A stretch of 64,000 nucleotides of DNA from Strigops habroptila. Its lineage: Eukaryota > Chordata > Aves > Psittaciformes > Psittacidae. The notes beneath the pieces are model-generated. The model worked only from the letters and a program-made list of their open reading frames with translations, made no database searches and was not told where the DNA came from. This document shows, one piece after another, positions 13,873 to 25,139 of this stretch. The DNA lies in contig NC_044282.2 in NCBI RefSeq assembly GCF_004027225.2, forward strand, positions 62,361,725 to 62,425,724, read 5' to 3'. Both the position numbers and the translations under genes were made by a program. The stretch's first letter is position 1. Each line of letters starts with the position of its first letter.

Positions 13873-16800
13873 ATGGCACTGCTGCTGCTCCCGCTGCTCA
13901 GCCTCCTGCTCCCCTGGGAGGGGGGGCAGGCGCTCGTCCCCCCCAGCGAGCTCAAGCGTGAGTGGGGGCTGTTGGGGGGGGTGGGGGGAAGCAGGTTGGG
14001 GGAGCAAATGGGACCGTGGTGGAGTGGGGGGAGTGCTGTGTTGTGGGGGGGGGCATGGCATCATCCAGTGAGGGCTGGATGGAGGGGCACAGCATCGTTT
14101 TGGGGGGTTGGATGGAGGGGCACAGCATCGTTTCAGGGGTGTTGGATGGAGGGGGCACAGAGCATCTTCTCTGAGGGGCTGGATGTTTTTGATGTGTGTG
14201 GGGTGCAGATCCTGCCCCGAGCACTCCCCACGGTCTGGGTGGGTAAGGGCTGATGTGGGCACGGATGGGGCCCCAGCACCAGGCTGTTCCTGGGGGGCAC
14301 CTGGAACCTCACAGCCCACCACTCCCCAATATTGTGGGTAATGGGTGGGGAGATGCAGTCCCAGCCTGGGTGAGATTTTGGGGCACTTTTCTTTGGTTCT
14401 GTGAGCCTGAATCAAGCTATTGGCGAGCAACCAGGATGCTGCACCCACAAATATTTGCATGCACTGGTGGGTGCTTCCACTGCCCACTGAAGGATGCTCT
14501 TCCTCACCCCCCCAACCACAGAGATGTCAGCAGCCGGCAGCAAATACATTGACACCGAGGTGGAAAATGCCATCAACGGGGTGAAGCAGATGAAGACCCT
14601 CATGGACAAGACGAGTAAGGACCACCAAGCCATCCTGCACACCTTGGAGGAGACCAAGAGGAAGAAGGAGGTGAGTGAGGATGAAGAGGGGGTCTGTTCT
14701 GACCTGGTACCCGAGCTCACCCCCGCTGGGCTGGGTGCACCCAAAGGGCTCGGGGGATGCGGTGCTGGGTAATCTGTGTGTCCCAGGACCGGAGGGATGC
14801 CGTGGGGTGGATGTGGGTGCCTTGCAGGAGGCGGTGCAGCTGGCCCGGGAAAAGGAGCAGCAGCTGGCGGCGAAGCAGGAGGTGTGCAACGAGACGATGC
14901 TGGCGCTGTGGGAAGAGTGCAAGCCCTGCCTCAAGCACACCTGCATGCGCTTCTACTCCCGCACGTGCCGCAGCGGATCGGGGCTGGTGGGGCGGCAGGT
15001 GAGTGGTACCACAGCGCCCGGTGAGGCTGGAGGGGGTTTGGGTTGGGAGGGACCCTAAAGCTCATCCAGCTCCAACCCCCTGTGGTGGACAGGGACACCT
15101 TCCACTGGACCAGGTTGCCCCAAGCCCCTGAGATCCAACCCGGCCTTGACTTTCTCTTTCATTTTGGCCTGATCCTGTTCCCCTGCCTGGCAGCTGGAGG
15201 AATTCCTCAACCATTCCTCGCCCTTCTCCATCTGGGTGAACGGCGAGCGCATCGACTCGCTGCTGGAGCGGGACCAGCGGCAGGAGAAGCAGTTTGAGGA
15301 CCTGGAAGAACGTTTCGGGTTGCTGGAGGATGGGATAGATGACATCTTCCAGGACAGCACCCAGGTCTTCGGCCGCATGTATCCCTTCTTCCGAGCACCC
15401 TTCGGTGGCTTCCGCGAGGCTTTCCGCCCCCCGGTCCAGCACGTCCGCTTCCCCCTGCGCAGCGAGAGGCTTTCCCGGGAGCTGCATCCCTTCTTCCAGC
15501 ATCCCCACCACGGCTTCCACCACCTCTTCCAGCCGCTCTTCGAGATGACACAGCGGATGCTGGAGGAAGCGCAGGGCGGTTGGGAGCACTCGCTGAGTGG
15601 CTTTGCCCCAGGTAGGGTTTGCTCCCTGCTGGGTGCTGTGGGCTCCCCAGTTTGACTGAAAACAGTAGATTTACAGCCGGGCTTCCCGGCAAACCTCCTC
15701 CTTTTTTATTAGGGGGTGACTAACTTAAGAGGATGAGCTCAACCCTAGTACTACACCTCAGAGAATCCCCGCGGGAGCGCGGGGAATCACAAGCTCTGCT
15801 GTTTGCGGAGCTGTGCCGGGATTTGGGGGTTTTCCCCAGCCCAATCTTGGCTGCCGGCGCCGCCATCCTGGGAAGGTGTTTGTTTTGGGCAGGCAGCGCC
15901 GTTGCAGTGGTGCCGTCACCGTCTGCCACCGCAGCCCCTGGCCTGGGCGGCTGCGGAAAGGGAGATTTCGAAACACAGGCTGGCACAGAGTGCTTTGTTT
16001 CGGGAAAACAGCTCGGGAGGGGGCAATATTCCATGGAGAAAGCACTTCTATGTCTCCACACGGCACCCCGGGGTGTTGGCCAGGGCTGGCCCTGCAGCTT
16101 GCCCCCCCCAACTGTGGTGTTTTGGGGTGCTGATTCTGAGCTGGGCTTTCCCACAGAGTCCCGTAACTTCAGCGACGATCGCATGGTGTGCCGGGAGATC
16201 CGGCGGAATTCGGCTGGCTGCCTGCGGATGCGGGATGAGTGCGAGAAGTGCCGGGAGATCCTCTCCGTGGGTGAGCTGGTCCCCATGGGACTGGGGGGAA
16301 TGTGATGGATGCAGTGGGGTGCAGGAGGGCTGGGGGTGAGCCCTGGCACCCCCTAATGCCCCCCGAATCCATGCCCAGACTGCTGGCAGACAGACCCTGC
16401 GCAGAGCCAGCTGCGGGAGCAGCTGGAGGACGCGCTGCGCCTGGCCGAGCGCTTCACGCGCCGCTACGATGACCTGCTGCGTGCCTTCCAAGCCGAGATG
16501 CTCAACACCACCAGCCTCCTGGACCAGCTCAACCGCCAGTTCGGCTGGGTCTCGCGCTTGGCCAACCTCACCCAAGGCACCGACGGCTTCCTCCAGGTCA
16601 CCACGGTGAGTCCCGCCGGCACGGCCGAAGGGCTCGAGCCCCCTTCTTCTGCTATGGTCGCCCCATCAGCAGGGCCAGCAGCCATGGAAAGTGGGTCAGG
16701 GGGAGAATGAGGCGATTGTGCGCCCAAGCGGGTGCCTCTTGGCACAATAGCTGGCTGCGAGGCTGGGTGCCAGGGCGAGGGGCCGGCGCAGGGGCTAGCC

Positions 16801-17115
16801 CGGCTCTTCCTGCGTTATGTGCCCCCCTGCTTTCCCCTTCCAGGTCCTCTCCAAGGCTCCCAACCTCGAGGACCCCTCAGCTCCCCCTGACACGCAGGTG
16901 ACGGTGCAGCTCTTCGATTCGGAGCCGCTGTCCCTCACCGTGCCTGGGGACATCTCCTGGGAGGACCCTCGCTTCATGGAGATCGTGGCTGAGGAGGCAC
17001 TTCGGCACTACAAGCAAAATGCCATGTGAGTCCAGCCCCCCACATCCCATGGCAGGGCTGGGGCGGGGACATGCCATGGCTCACCCTTTCCCATCCTTCC
17101 TTCAGCAGAGAGTAG
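13873..17115 (+). CDS. CLU: clusterin (apolipoprotein J)
   Basis: Clusterin is a secreted, disulphide-linked, heavily glycosylated extracellular chaperone. Coding exons with GT/AG borders: 13873-13957 (signal peptide [20 protein letters not shown]), 14522-14670, 14828-14998, 15194-15611, 16157-16270, 16379-16605, 16844-17025 and 17106-17115. They total 451 codons plus stop (human 449). Both five-cysteine clusters are present ([21 protein letters not shown] and [22 protein letters not shown]). The chain-cleavage site reads RLSR before ELHPF, and N-glycosylation sites include NET, NHS, NFS, NTT and NLT. The last ten coding bases depend on splicing AT|GTGAGT to C|AGAGAGTAG, giving an IRE terminus; without it the frame stops two bases after the donor (NAM). 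An AATAAA at 17254 follows. The gene is divergent from SCARA3 and convergent with SLC35F6. Confidence 0.97.
15033..15150 (-). mobile_element. CR1 LINE 3' fragment in a CLU intron
   Basis: Reversed CR1 tail (TTTGGGTTGGGAGGGACCCT, then GACACCTTCCACTGGACCAG). It ends about 43 bp before the acceptor of the largest CLU exon, so it supplies part of the intron's branch-point region. Confidence 0.9.
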
Positions 17116-17253
17116 CTGAGTGATGCTTGTCGCTGCTGCCAAGCTCTAGTGCCTCACCAAGCGCCCTTGTCCCCATGCCAGGGGGCAAAATGCCACCACC
17201 ACTGCCCCCCCCCCGCTGCTGGTGGCCCCTCTGCACAGCCTGAACAAACAGAA

Positions 17254-17259
17254 AATAAA
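17254..17259 (+). terminator. CLU: CLU polyadenylation signal
   Basis: AATAAA about 140 bp after the CLU stop. A second AATAAA at 17332-17337 could serve as an alternative. Confidence 0.7.
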
Positions 17260-17398
17260 GGTAGAGTCGACCCCCTGCCTGTGCCGCATCTTTGGGACGC
17301 ACCTTGCCAAGCAAATACACCTTCCAGAAACAATAAACCTTCCAAAACACAGCTCTGTGGGCCCAGGGCTGATCGTCAGCTATTGTGAAATGGGAGGG

Positions 17399-17506
17399 AA
17401 GCCACTGCCAGGGATGGGGCAGCCACAGCTTCTCTGGGCAACCTGTGCCAGGGCCTCACCACCCTCACTGGGAAGAGCTGCTTCTTTATATCCAACCTAA
17501 TGGTGC
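17399..17506 (-). mobile_element. CR1 LINE fragment between CLU and SLC35F6
   Basis: Contains the CCAGGGATGGGGCAGCCACA, GCCAGGGCCTCACCACCCTC and TTCTTTATATCCAACCTAAT blocks of reversed CR1. The 3' terminal part is missing. It lies in the roughly 500-bp gap between the two convergent polyadenylation sites. Confidence 0.85.
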
Positions 17507-17765
17507 AGAAGCCCCCCTAAAGGACTCTGGGCCTCCCCCCCTTTTCCCACACGCCATGTGAAAGGGGTTAGGGTGCCAAATCTTCTTCCTCCTTTGGGAG
17601 CAAGGATCATACCCAGCACAGTCACCCCTCTGTGGACAGTGGTAGAGGGCTCAGACCCCCACCCTTGTCCTGGGTCTATCAGGAACCCCATACATCACCC
17701 TGGGGGCCCCCAGACCCTCTCCATGGCCAGCACTGACATCCAGGAGCAAGCCACAGGTGATGCAC

Positions 17766-17771
17766 TTTATT
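17766..17771 (-). terminator. SLC35F6: SLC35F6 polyadenylation signal
   Basis: AATAAA on the minus strand (TTTATT on plus), about 300 bp after the SLC35F6 stop. No other minus-strand AATAAA is seen between the stop and here. Confidence 0.7.
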
Positions 17772-18068
17772 AGGGGGAGAGGCAGGCTGGGGAAACAGTG
17801 GGGCCAGCCCCTCCTCCCCAACCTCCCAGGCCTCTCGGGGATCAGGGGCAGAGGCTCCAACATGCCCCACACAGGGGCCCAGGGCCTGTGGGCAGGCACA
17901 GCCTGCCATCCCCTCCCGGAGCCCTGGCAAGGCAGAGTTTTCTCCTGCCAACAGCAGCAGGACGGTGGTTGGCATCATCGCCACCATGCCAATCTCCTCC
18001 TGAGGAGGGGAGGAGGGATCACCCAGGGCAATGAACCCAGGACCAAGCCGGACACGGGCAGCGAGTGC

Positions 18069-21000
18069 TCAGCTCTCGCTGTTGATGGCCGTGGTCTCGC
18101 CCTGCAGCAAACCCTCCCGTTCGGCCGCCGCGCCGGCCTCGTCCGTGTGCCAGGGCAGGCAGGTGAGCAGGGGCCGGTGCAGGCCGTTGTAAAGAGCAGC
18201 CCCCACCAGCAGCACCCCGAACCCCAAGATCTCCAGGCCGTGGAAGGTCTCCCAGCCCAAGGCCAGGCTGACGGCCCAGATGACGAGGGTGCGGAGGCTG
18301 TCCAGCACCATGCGGGTGGTGGCACTGATCTCCTTGGTGACGCTGATGCCGGCGAAGTTGAAGAAGGCGATGCTGCTGATGTTACCCAGCAGGGCCAGGG
18401 CGATCAGGGGCTGGTGGCCGACCTGGCAGAAGGCGTCAAGGGCATCCTCCAATGTCCGCCGAGGGTTCCCACTGAAGCTGCCCGCCGGGATGTAGTACAT
18501 GGGCACCAGCAGCAGGGCCAGGATGATGAAGCCAAAGAAACCTGCGGGGTGCAAGTGGGTGTCAGATGGGTGCTGCTCCAAGCCTGTCCCTCCCTGCCCC
18601 ACAAGACCCAAACCTCTACAACAGCCCCCGCTTTGCAGCCTGCTCCTCCCACCCTGCCACAAAGTGGCCCTCCCCAGGCTGGGTTTGGGGGATCCAGAAC
18701 CCCTCAAGCACTCAACCCTTTGGCTGATGTCACGACAGACCTTCGGTGCCCACGGCCCGCAGCGGGTGCACGTCGTGCTTGTAGACAAACTTCTCCTCTA
18801 GCACCATCTGGATGGCGACGATCACCTGTGCCATGACGATAAGTAGGTCGCCTGCGAGGAGAGAAGGAAGAGGGGAAAAAGAAGGAAGGAAGGTGGAGGT
18901 GTGGGGAAAGAAGGTAAAGGAAGAGGGAGAGAAGGAAAGGGGAAGGGAAGAAAAAGAAGGAAGAGGGGGGAAGGAGAAAAGGGGGGGAAGAAGAGGGAGG
19001 AAAGGAGGGGAGAAGAAGGAAAGGGAGGGGGGGGAGAAGAAGAAGGAAAGGGGGAAGTGGGAAGAAGACGAAGGAAGGAAGGGAAGAAGGAAGGGGAAGC
19101 TGAGCCCCCACCTCCCTACCCACTAGATGTGCAACACGGCCAAGCCATGTTCAGAAAGCCTGGCACGCACCCTGCGGGAGTTCTTACCCCCCATGGCCAT
19201 CCCACCTTCCCCGAGGGCCACCACGTACCAGTTATCACCTGGCTGAGGTTGTGTTTCTGGCCATGGGAGCTGTGCAGGTCAGCCAGCCCTACCACCACCA
19301 GCCCCACGATGGTGACCAGGATGCCCAGCCACTGGCTCAGCTCCAGCTTGCGGCCCAGGAAGGCCACGGAGAGGAGCCCAGTGAAGATGATGACAGATCC
19401 CCGCAACATCTGGAAGCTGGAGGCGCTGGTCATGTTCAAGGCTGTGGGGAGAGACAGATCCATGTGTTGCATATGGAGTCATCTAATGGCACCCCATCGC
19501 CACTTAACAGTCTGCTGTGGTAATTAAGAGCAGATCATAGAGTCACAGAATGGTTTGGGTTGGAAGGGACCTTAAAGCTCATCCAGTTCCAACCCGCTGC
19601 CACGGGCAGGGACACCTTCCACTAGAGCAGGTTGCTCCAAGCCCCTGTGTCCAACCTGGCCTTGAACACTGCAAGGGATGGGGCAGCCACAGCTTCTCTG
19701 GGCACCCTGTGCCAGGGCCTCACCACCCTCACAGGGAACAACTTCTTCCTTATATCTAACCTAAATGTCCCCTGTTTAAGTTTGAACCCATTCTTCCTTG
19801 TCCTATCACCACAGTCCCTGATGAAGTGTGATTAAGCAGAGGAAGGGGCAGCAATGCTGTCTCCTCCCACTCCCACTCAGATCTGGCAGCAGAGAGGTTC
19901 ATGCCAAAACTCAGCCCCACATCCCCACTCCACAGGAACACCGTGCCCCCCAACGAGGAACTTTGCTTATTGAGCCCTGCCACAACTCACTGCATGGGTG
20001 GGAAGTGTTTGCTCAGACCCCTCTAACCCATGTCAGGGTCAAAACCAAAAGCACCATGGAGTCCTGCAGCCCAAAAGCCGAATCTGGCCCCAGGGATGGC
20101 CATGTCCCTGCAGGGCAAAGCACTGACCCATACCCCAGCACTTACCCACGTACATGATGCTGGTCCCAGTCATGTCGCAGAGGGCGGGGGGCAGGAAGAG
20201 CAGCGGGCTGAAGGGCTGCGACGGGGCCATGCTGGGCTCCGGCCTCCGCCGATCCCTCCACACCAGCAGGTAAAACACCCCCAGGCAGGAAAATTCACCC
20301 AGGAACATGCCCACGGCCTGTGAGAGAGCGGGTGAGGGGGGCTGGTCCTGCTGGCGAGGCCCATCCTGCCCAGGGCGGGGGGCTCACCTGCAGGAAGGGG
20401 TGCTGGAAGCTGTGCTCCTCCTTCCCGCTGCAGCCGGCCGCGCTGAAGTTATCGGCCCACCTAGGAGGCAGAGGAGAGGGTGGTGGTTAGAGCAGGGGGC
20501 TATGGGGAGATGAAGTGCACCCCAAGAGCCAGCCTGGGGCTGCCCTATGGGCCACCAGCCCCCTGAGGTGGCAGCTGTAAGGACAGGATGTCCATGGGGA
20601 AGGAGACGCCGCTGCGGCTGCCTTGACCTGCCGGCAGCTCCTGGCCCAGCTCCCAGCCCTGAGTGATAGGCAGAGAAATGGATATGGCCATGTTGCACAG
20701 CCCCACGATCCGGTGTCCCCGTGCCGCTGGACCCAGCCAGGCAGCACCACCTCCTGCTGGGGAGACCAGGACAGCGTGGTGGGGGTCACCCTGGCCCCCT
20801 CTCTACATCACCAGCCTTGAAAACTTGGGGGCTAAGAGACACAGGGCCCAGAAATGATGCTGGGTCACAGGCTGGTGCGCAGCAGCTCCCACTACTCGCA
20901 CCCTCAGCCACCATTCTGGGGCACAAAACCCCTCTTTTGGGTATTCCATGCAGCACAGGGGACAATGCTGGATAAACACAGGCTGTGGTACAGGTCCCCC

Positions 21001-22322
21001 TGGCCTGTTTCAGCGAAGATCAACCCTCTTGAGGGACCATCTGCACCAGGAGGGGACCCCAGGACATGGCGGTGCACCCTGATACAGCGAGGCAGGCACC
21101 CAGCAACCCTTCAGCTGCTTTCTGCTGACGCCGAGCAGCCACAGACCTGCTGAGCTCAGGGAAACGGGGTGCGAGCGGAGGCCAGGGCAATCCCCAGCCC
21201 GTCCCCCACTGCTCTGCGAGGGGCTTTTCAGCCAGGCCAGCAAGATTTCAGTGTGAGTCAGCCCCGGCTGACCCACCGCAGCCCCTCCGCCATGGGACAG
21301 CTCGGGTCCGTGTTTCGCAAGAGGCTTTGTGAGGCCACACACGAGCCTCGTGAGCCGGGTGAGCGCTCGGTGCCGCCTCCCAGCTCTGCTCTGCCACATG
21401 GAGATTCCGTGCCTTGGTTTCCCCATCCGGGGGCCTGGCTCTGCTGTAACACCAGGACCAGCCGCAGCCTGGTGCGAACCCGCTGACACCCGTGTGCCTG
21501 CCCGGCAGCGGCGGAATGAGCCGGCTGGGCAGGTCTGCCTGGCCTGGGCAGCTCTTGGGAACGCTGTCCTCATCCTCGCTGTGAGGGTGGAAGCACCCCA
21601 GGGTGCTCTCTGTGGGAAGGGGCTCAATCCAGCCCCCGACTGGCTTTTGGGGTGAGCTGGGGTGCAGGGAGCCTGTTTTGGGGGGTCACTCCCACAGCTC
21701 CTCCCCAGCACCCTGAGCACAGCACCCACAGTGAGTCCTGCACCCTCAGCAGCACCCACGAGAGGGTTGGACACCCCCGGCCATGCAGCCCCCCCGTTCC
21801 TTCCCCATCACCAGGAGCTGGGCCCCCCACCAGCGGCAGCCCCAGTCCCTATGGGGCGCCCCACAGCGCGGCCTGCCCCCCATGCCCCGAGCTGCCCAGC
21901 CGGGGTGTGAGCGGGCAAAGGAAAGGTCCTGGGGCTCTGTTCACGCAGCCAGGACCGGGGCTCGGCCTGGGCAGCCCCGGGGTGCCCCAGTCCCTGCGTG
22001 GGGCTGGGGTACGGCGGGAGGCGGCCCGAACCCGGGTGACACCCCCGGCGCATGGGGGGGACAAACCCGGGATGGAAGGAGGGGACCGGAGGCCTGAGGA
22101 CCGGGCTCCAGCCCGCGGGGGAGCGCAGGGCCTGGGGGTGGCCCTTGAGCAGGGCGCAGCCGCGGGCCCAAAGAGGGGGCCGGGGCCGCCGCAGGCCGCC
22201 AGCCCCGCGGCGCGGGTCCCCCCCCCAGCCGCCGGGAGGACTCACTTGGCCGCCAGGGTGTTGATGGAGCCGGTGAGCAGCATGAGGGCGACCAGGCCCA
22301 GCTGGTACCGGGACCAGGCCAT
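18069..22322 (-). CDS. SLC35F6: SLC35F6, solute carrier family 35 member F6
   Basis: SLC35F6 (C2orf18, ANT2-binding protein) is a drug/metabolite-transporter-superfamily membrane protein reported in lysosomes and mitochondria; its substrate is unsettled. Six minus-strand coding exons with GT/AG borders and consistent phases: 22322-22246 ([20 protein letters not shown]), 20460-20388, 20317-20146, 19441-19229 ([20 protein letters not shown]), 18851-18741 and 18541-18069 ([38 protein letters not shown]). They total 372 codons plus stop (human 371) with about ten hydrophobic segments, and identity to the human protein is high throughout. The start is the only upstream ATG giving the conserved MAW terminus. 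It converges on CLU and lies downstream of KCNK3 on the same strand. Confidence 0.97.
18856..19098. repeat. SLC35F6: purine-rich tract in an SLC35F6 intron (giant polypyrimidine tract on the coding strand)
   Basis: About 240 bp of almost pure A/G on the plus strand, broken by only a few T. On the SLC35F6 strand it is C/T and runs straight into the acceptor of the exon starting at 18851. Confidence 0.9.
19535..19830 (-). mobile_element. CR1 LINE fragment in an SLC35F6 intron
   Basis: Reversed CR1: ATAGAGTCACAGAATGGTTT, the CACCTTCCACTAGAGCAGGT block, and on to CATTCTTCCTTGTCCTATCA. It is 5'-truncated and in the same orientation as the gene. Confidence 0.93.
20461..22245 (-). other. SLC35F6: SLC35F6 intron 1
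   Basis: GC-rich intron without a recognised exon or transposon. At 21398-21440 it holds one copy of a short dispersed block (CATGGAGATTCCGTG followed by GGTTTCCCCATC) that recurs near 23153. Confidence 0.6.
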
Positions 22323-22372
22323 GGCCCCGCCGCCGCCGCTTCCCGCCCTGCACCGGGACCGCGCCGCCACCG

Positions 22373-22530
22373 CCCCGCCCCTGCGGTCGTAGCCACGCCT
22401 CCTGCCGGCATGACCCCGCCCCCTGAGGGCTTAGTCCCGCCCCTGCCGGCATAGCCACGCCCCTTGCAGGAATGGCCCCGCCCCTGCTGACATGGCCCCG
22501 CCCCCTGCGGACATGGCCCCGCCCCGCCGC
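22373..22530. repeat. SLC35F6: tandem GC-box array in the SLC35F6 promoter
   Basis: At least six CCCCGCCC-type GC boxes lie 50-210 bp upstream of the SLC35F6 start, spaced by about 21 bp or twice that. The spacers are related (TGCCGGCATAGCCA, TGCGGACATGG, TGCTGACATGG), so the Sp1-type boxes arose by tandem duplication. No TATA box is seen; this looks like a CpG-island promoter. Confidence 0.8.
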
Positions 22531-22756
22531 CGTGCCCGTGTGTCGGCGCCCCGCGGTCCCGGTGCCGGCACCCCGGTGCCCCGGCCCCTACGCCGCGGTG
22601 CCCCGCTGCCAGGCTCGCAGCGCCGTGGGCCCCGTGGGACGTGTGCCCGCCGCGGCGGTGCCGGCAGATGGCGCCAGCGGTACAGGGTTAGGTCCTGGCG
22701 GCTCTCGGGGCGCCGGTCCCGACGCTTTTCCCGGGCCAGGCAGGAGCGAGAGAGCT

Positions 22757-23010
22757 GCCGGGGCTAAACCCTGCCTGGGCTAAATGTGCGCTGGCTGAAC
22801 CCTGCCCCCTGCCCGGGATAACCCTGCCCGGACTAAACCCTGCCCCGGCTGAACTCTGGCCGGTCTAAATCCTGATCCCTGCCCGGGCTAAACCTACCCG
22901 AGTTAAACCTTGCCCGAGCTATCCCTGCCCGGACTAATCCTGCCCGGACTAACCGTGCCTGGGTTAACCCTGCCTGGATTAACGCTGCCCGGATTAACGC
23001 TGCCCAGACT
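22757..23010. repeat. minisatellite, unit 14-16 bp
   Basis: About 16 diverged copies of CTGCCCGGACTAAACC, with GATTAACG and GGGTTAAC variants towards the right end. It begins about 430 bp upstream of the SLC35F6 start codon. Confidence 0.9.
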
Positions 23011-24342
23011 ATGGGGCTGGATGGGGGTACTCTCTCGGGGGCACCCTAGGGCTTCAGGGACCTCGCAGCTCCAAGGCAACCCCCCCAGACCTCCCACCCC
23101 GTCCTTCGGCTCCCTGGGGCTTTTTGTCGGGGGGCAATTCCCCCCCCCAGCCGCATGGAGATTCCGTGACTCAGTTTCCCCATCCTGGGACCTGTGTCTG
23201 CCAGGGTCGGGGTCTCACCATCCCCCTGTGAGCCCCAGCTCCCACTGACCCAACTGAGGGGTGTCAGGGGCCCCTCTACACCTGGCACCGGGTTCTGCTG
23301 CTGTCCGTTCCCCCCCCCCCGCCCCGGGCCTTCCCGCCAGATGGAGATAAATTGTTTTTCCATCCCACGTCAGCCCCGGCAGCCATGACCCGTGGGAGGC
23401 CTCGGGGGAGAAAAAATCCCACTCCAAGGGCCTTCGCCAAGGCTGTCTATGCTGATTGGAGTTAACCCTTCCAGCCGCTGGGGGCCATGTATGGGCAGGG
23501 CAGAGGTGGGCATTGCCTCCTGCCCTCACTGACCCCCAAAGATGCTGCGGGAAGGGGACCAAAATGTTATCCTGTGGAGGAATGTGATCGGGGGTGAGCG
23601 CTGGCTTTGGTGGCTTCATGGTGGGGGGCTCCTATTGGAACAGGGTGGAGGCAGAGCAGTATACCCCCAAACCCCACGGGACAGGGACACCCAGCAGCCA
23701 CTGGCCCCTGCTGATGTTCAGGCTGTAGATCTGCCTCCAGGAACCCGGTGACTCCCATGTCTGCAACATCCCAAACACGTCTCAATTCCCCCCCGGCAGA
23801 GATCCACTGGTGACACTCATGGGGACATTATAGGCTGTGCAGGGAGGATGGGCCAGCTGGGGCTGGTCCCCCATTGCTCCCTCTGCTGGTGCCCCTCCTC
23901 CAGCCCCGGGATGGGTGAGTGTTCCAAGGACATGTTGGGGAGCGGTGGCAGAGCCACTGACTTACAAAGTCCCCTGCACAATGCATAGCACATGCCCACC
24001 CTTCCATGCCAATGCCAGCCCTGCACAAACACACGTGTGGGTCTGTCTGGGATCCATGCGGTCCCCAGCGGGGAGAGACGGGACATTAGAAACACCCAGT
24101 CCCACTGGGACCGGGAAGAGTGGAGACAGGCTGGCACGATGGGGATGGTGGCGTGTCCTGCCCACAAGCATGTGCCCCTGCAGGTCAGTGCACATGCACC
24201 ACCCGACTCCCCCAACGGCATAGAAGCTCCCCAGACCCATGGAATTAATAAGGCCATGAGGCCCATCCCCTCATTAACAGTGTTTAATTCTTCCCTCTCC
24301 TGGGCTCCACTCCCATTTCCTGGGCTCGCCAGCCTTGTGCAT
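23011..24342. other. intergenic sequence between SLC35F6 and KCNK3
   Basis: No gene recognised. At 23152-23206 it holds a second copy of the CATGGAGATTCCGTG / GTTTCCCCATCC block also found at 21398. Confidence 0.5.
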
Positions 24343-25139
24343 CCTGGCCTTGAACACTGCCAGGGATGGGGCAGCCACAGCTTCTCTGGGCAACCTGTGC
24401 CAGGGCCTCACCACCCTCACAGGGAAGAGCTTCTTCCTCAGATCTCATCTCAATCTCCCCTCTGCCAGGTTAAAGCCATTCCCCCTTGTCCTGTCCCTAC
24501 AGGCCCTTGTCAAAAGCCCCTCTCCAGCTTTCTTGTCAGCCCCTTTAGGCACTGGAAGCTGCTCTAAGGTCTCCGTGGAGCCTTCTCTTCTCCAGGCTGA
24601 ACAGGCCCAGCTCTCTCAGCCTGTCTCCATAGCAGAGGTGCTCCAGCCCTCGGGGCATCTCTGTGGCCTCCTCTGGACTCGCTCCAACAGCTTCACATCC
24701 TTCTTATGTTGTTGCCCCAGAGCTGGATGCAGGACTGCAGGGGGGGTCTCGCCAGAGCGGAGCAGAGGGAGAGAATCCCCTCCCTCGACCTGCTGGTCAC
24801 GCTGCTGGTGATGCAGCCCAGGACATGGTTGGTTTCTGGGCTCAAGCACACACTGCCGGGTCATGCTGAGCTTCTCACTGACCAACACACCCAAGTCCTT
24901 CTCCTCAGGGCTGCTCCCAATCCAGTCTCCCCCAGCCTGTATTTGTGCTTGGGATTGCCCCAATCCAGGTGCAGGACCTTGCCGTTGGCCTTGATGAACT
25001 CCACAAGGTTTGCACTGGCCCATCTCTCCAGCCTGTCCAGGTCCCTCTGGATCCCACTCCTTCCCTCCAGCATGTCAAGTGCACCACACAGCTCTGTGTC
25101 ATCAGCAAGCTTGCTGAGGATGCGCTTGATCCCACAGAG
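24343..25139 (-). mobile_element. long CR1 LINE fragment (about 0.8 kb)
   Basis: Reversed CR1 that includes part of the end of ORF2 and the 3' region: TCAATCTCCCCTCTGCCAGG, CTGAACAGGCCCAGCTCTCT, AGCTGGATGCAGGACTGCAG, CCAATCCAGGTGCAGGACCT, CAGCAAGCTTGCTGAGGATG. The extreme 3' tail is missing. It is the longest CR1 copy in the window. Confidence 0.95.
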
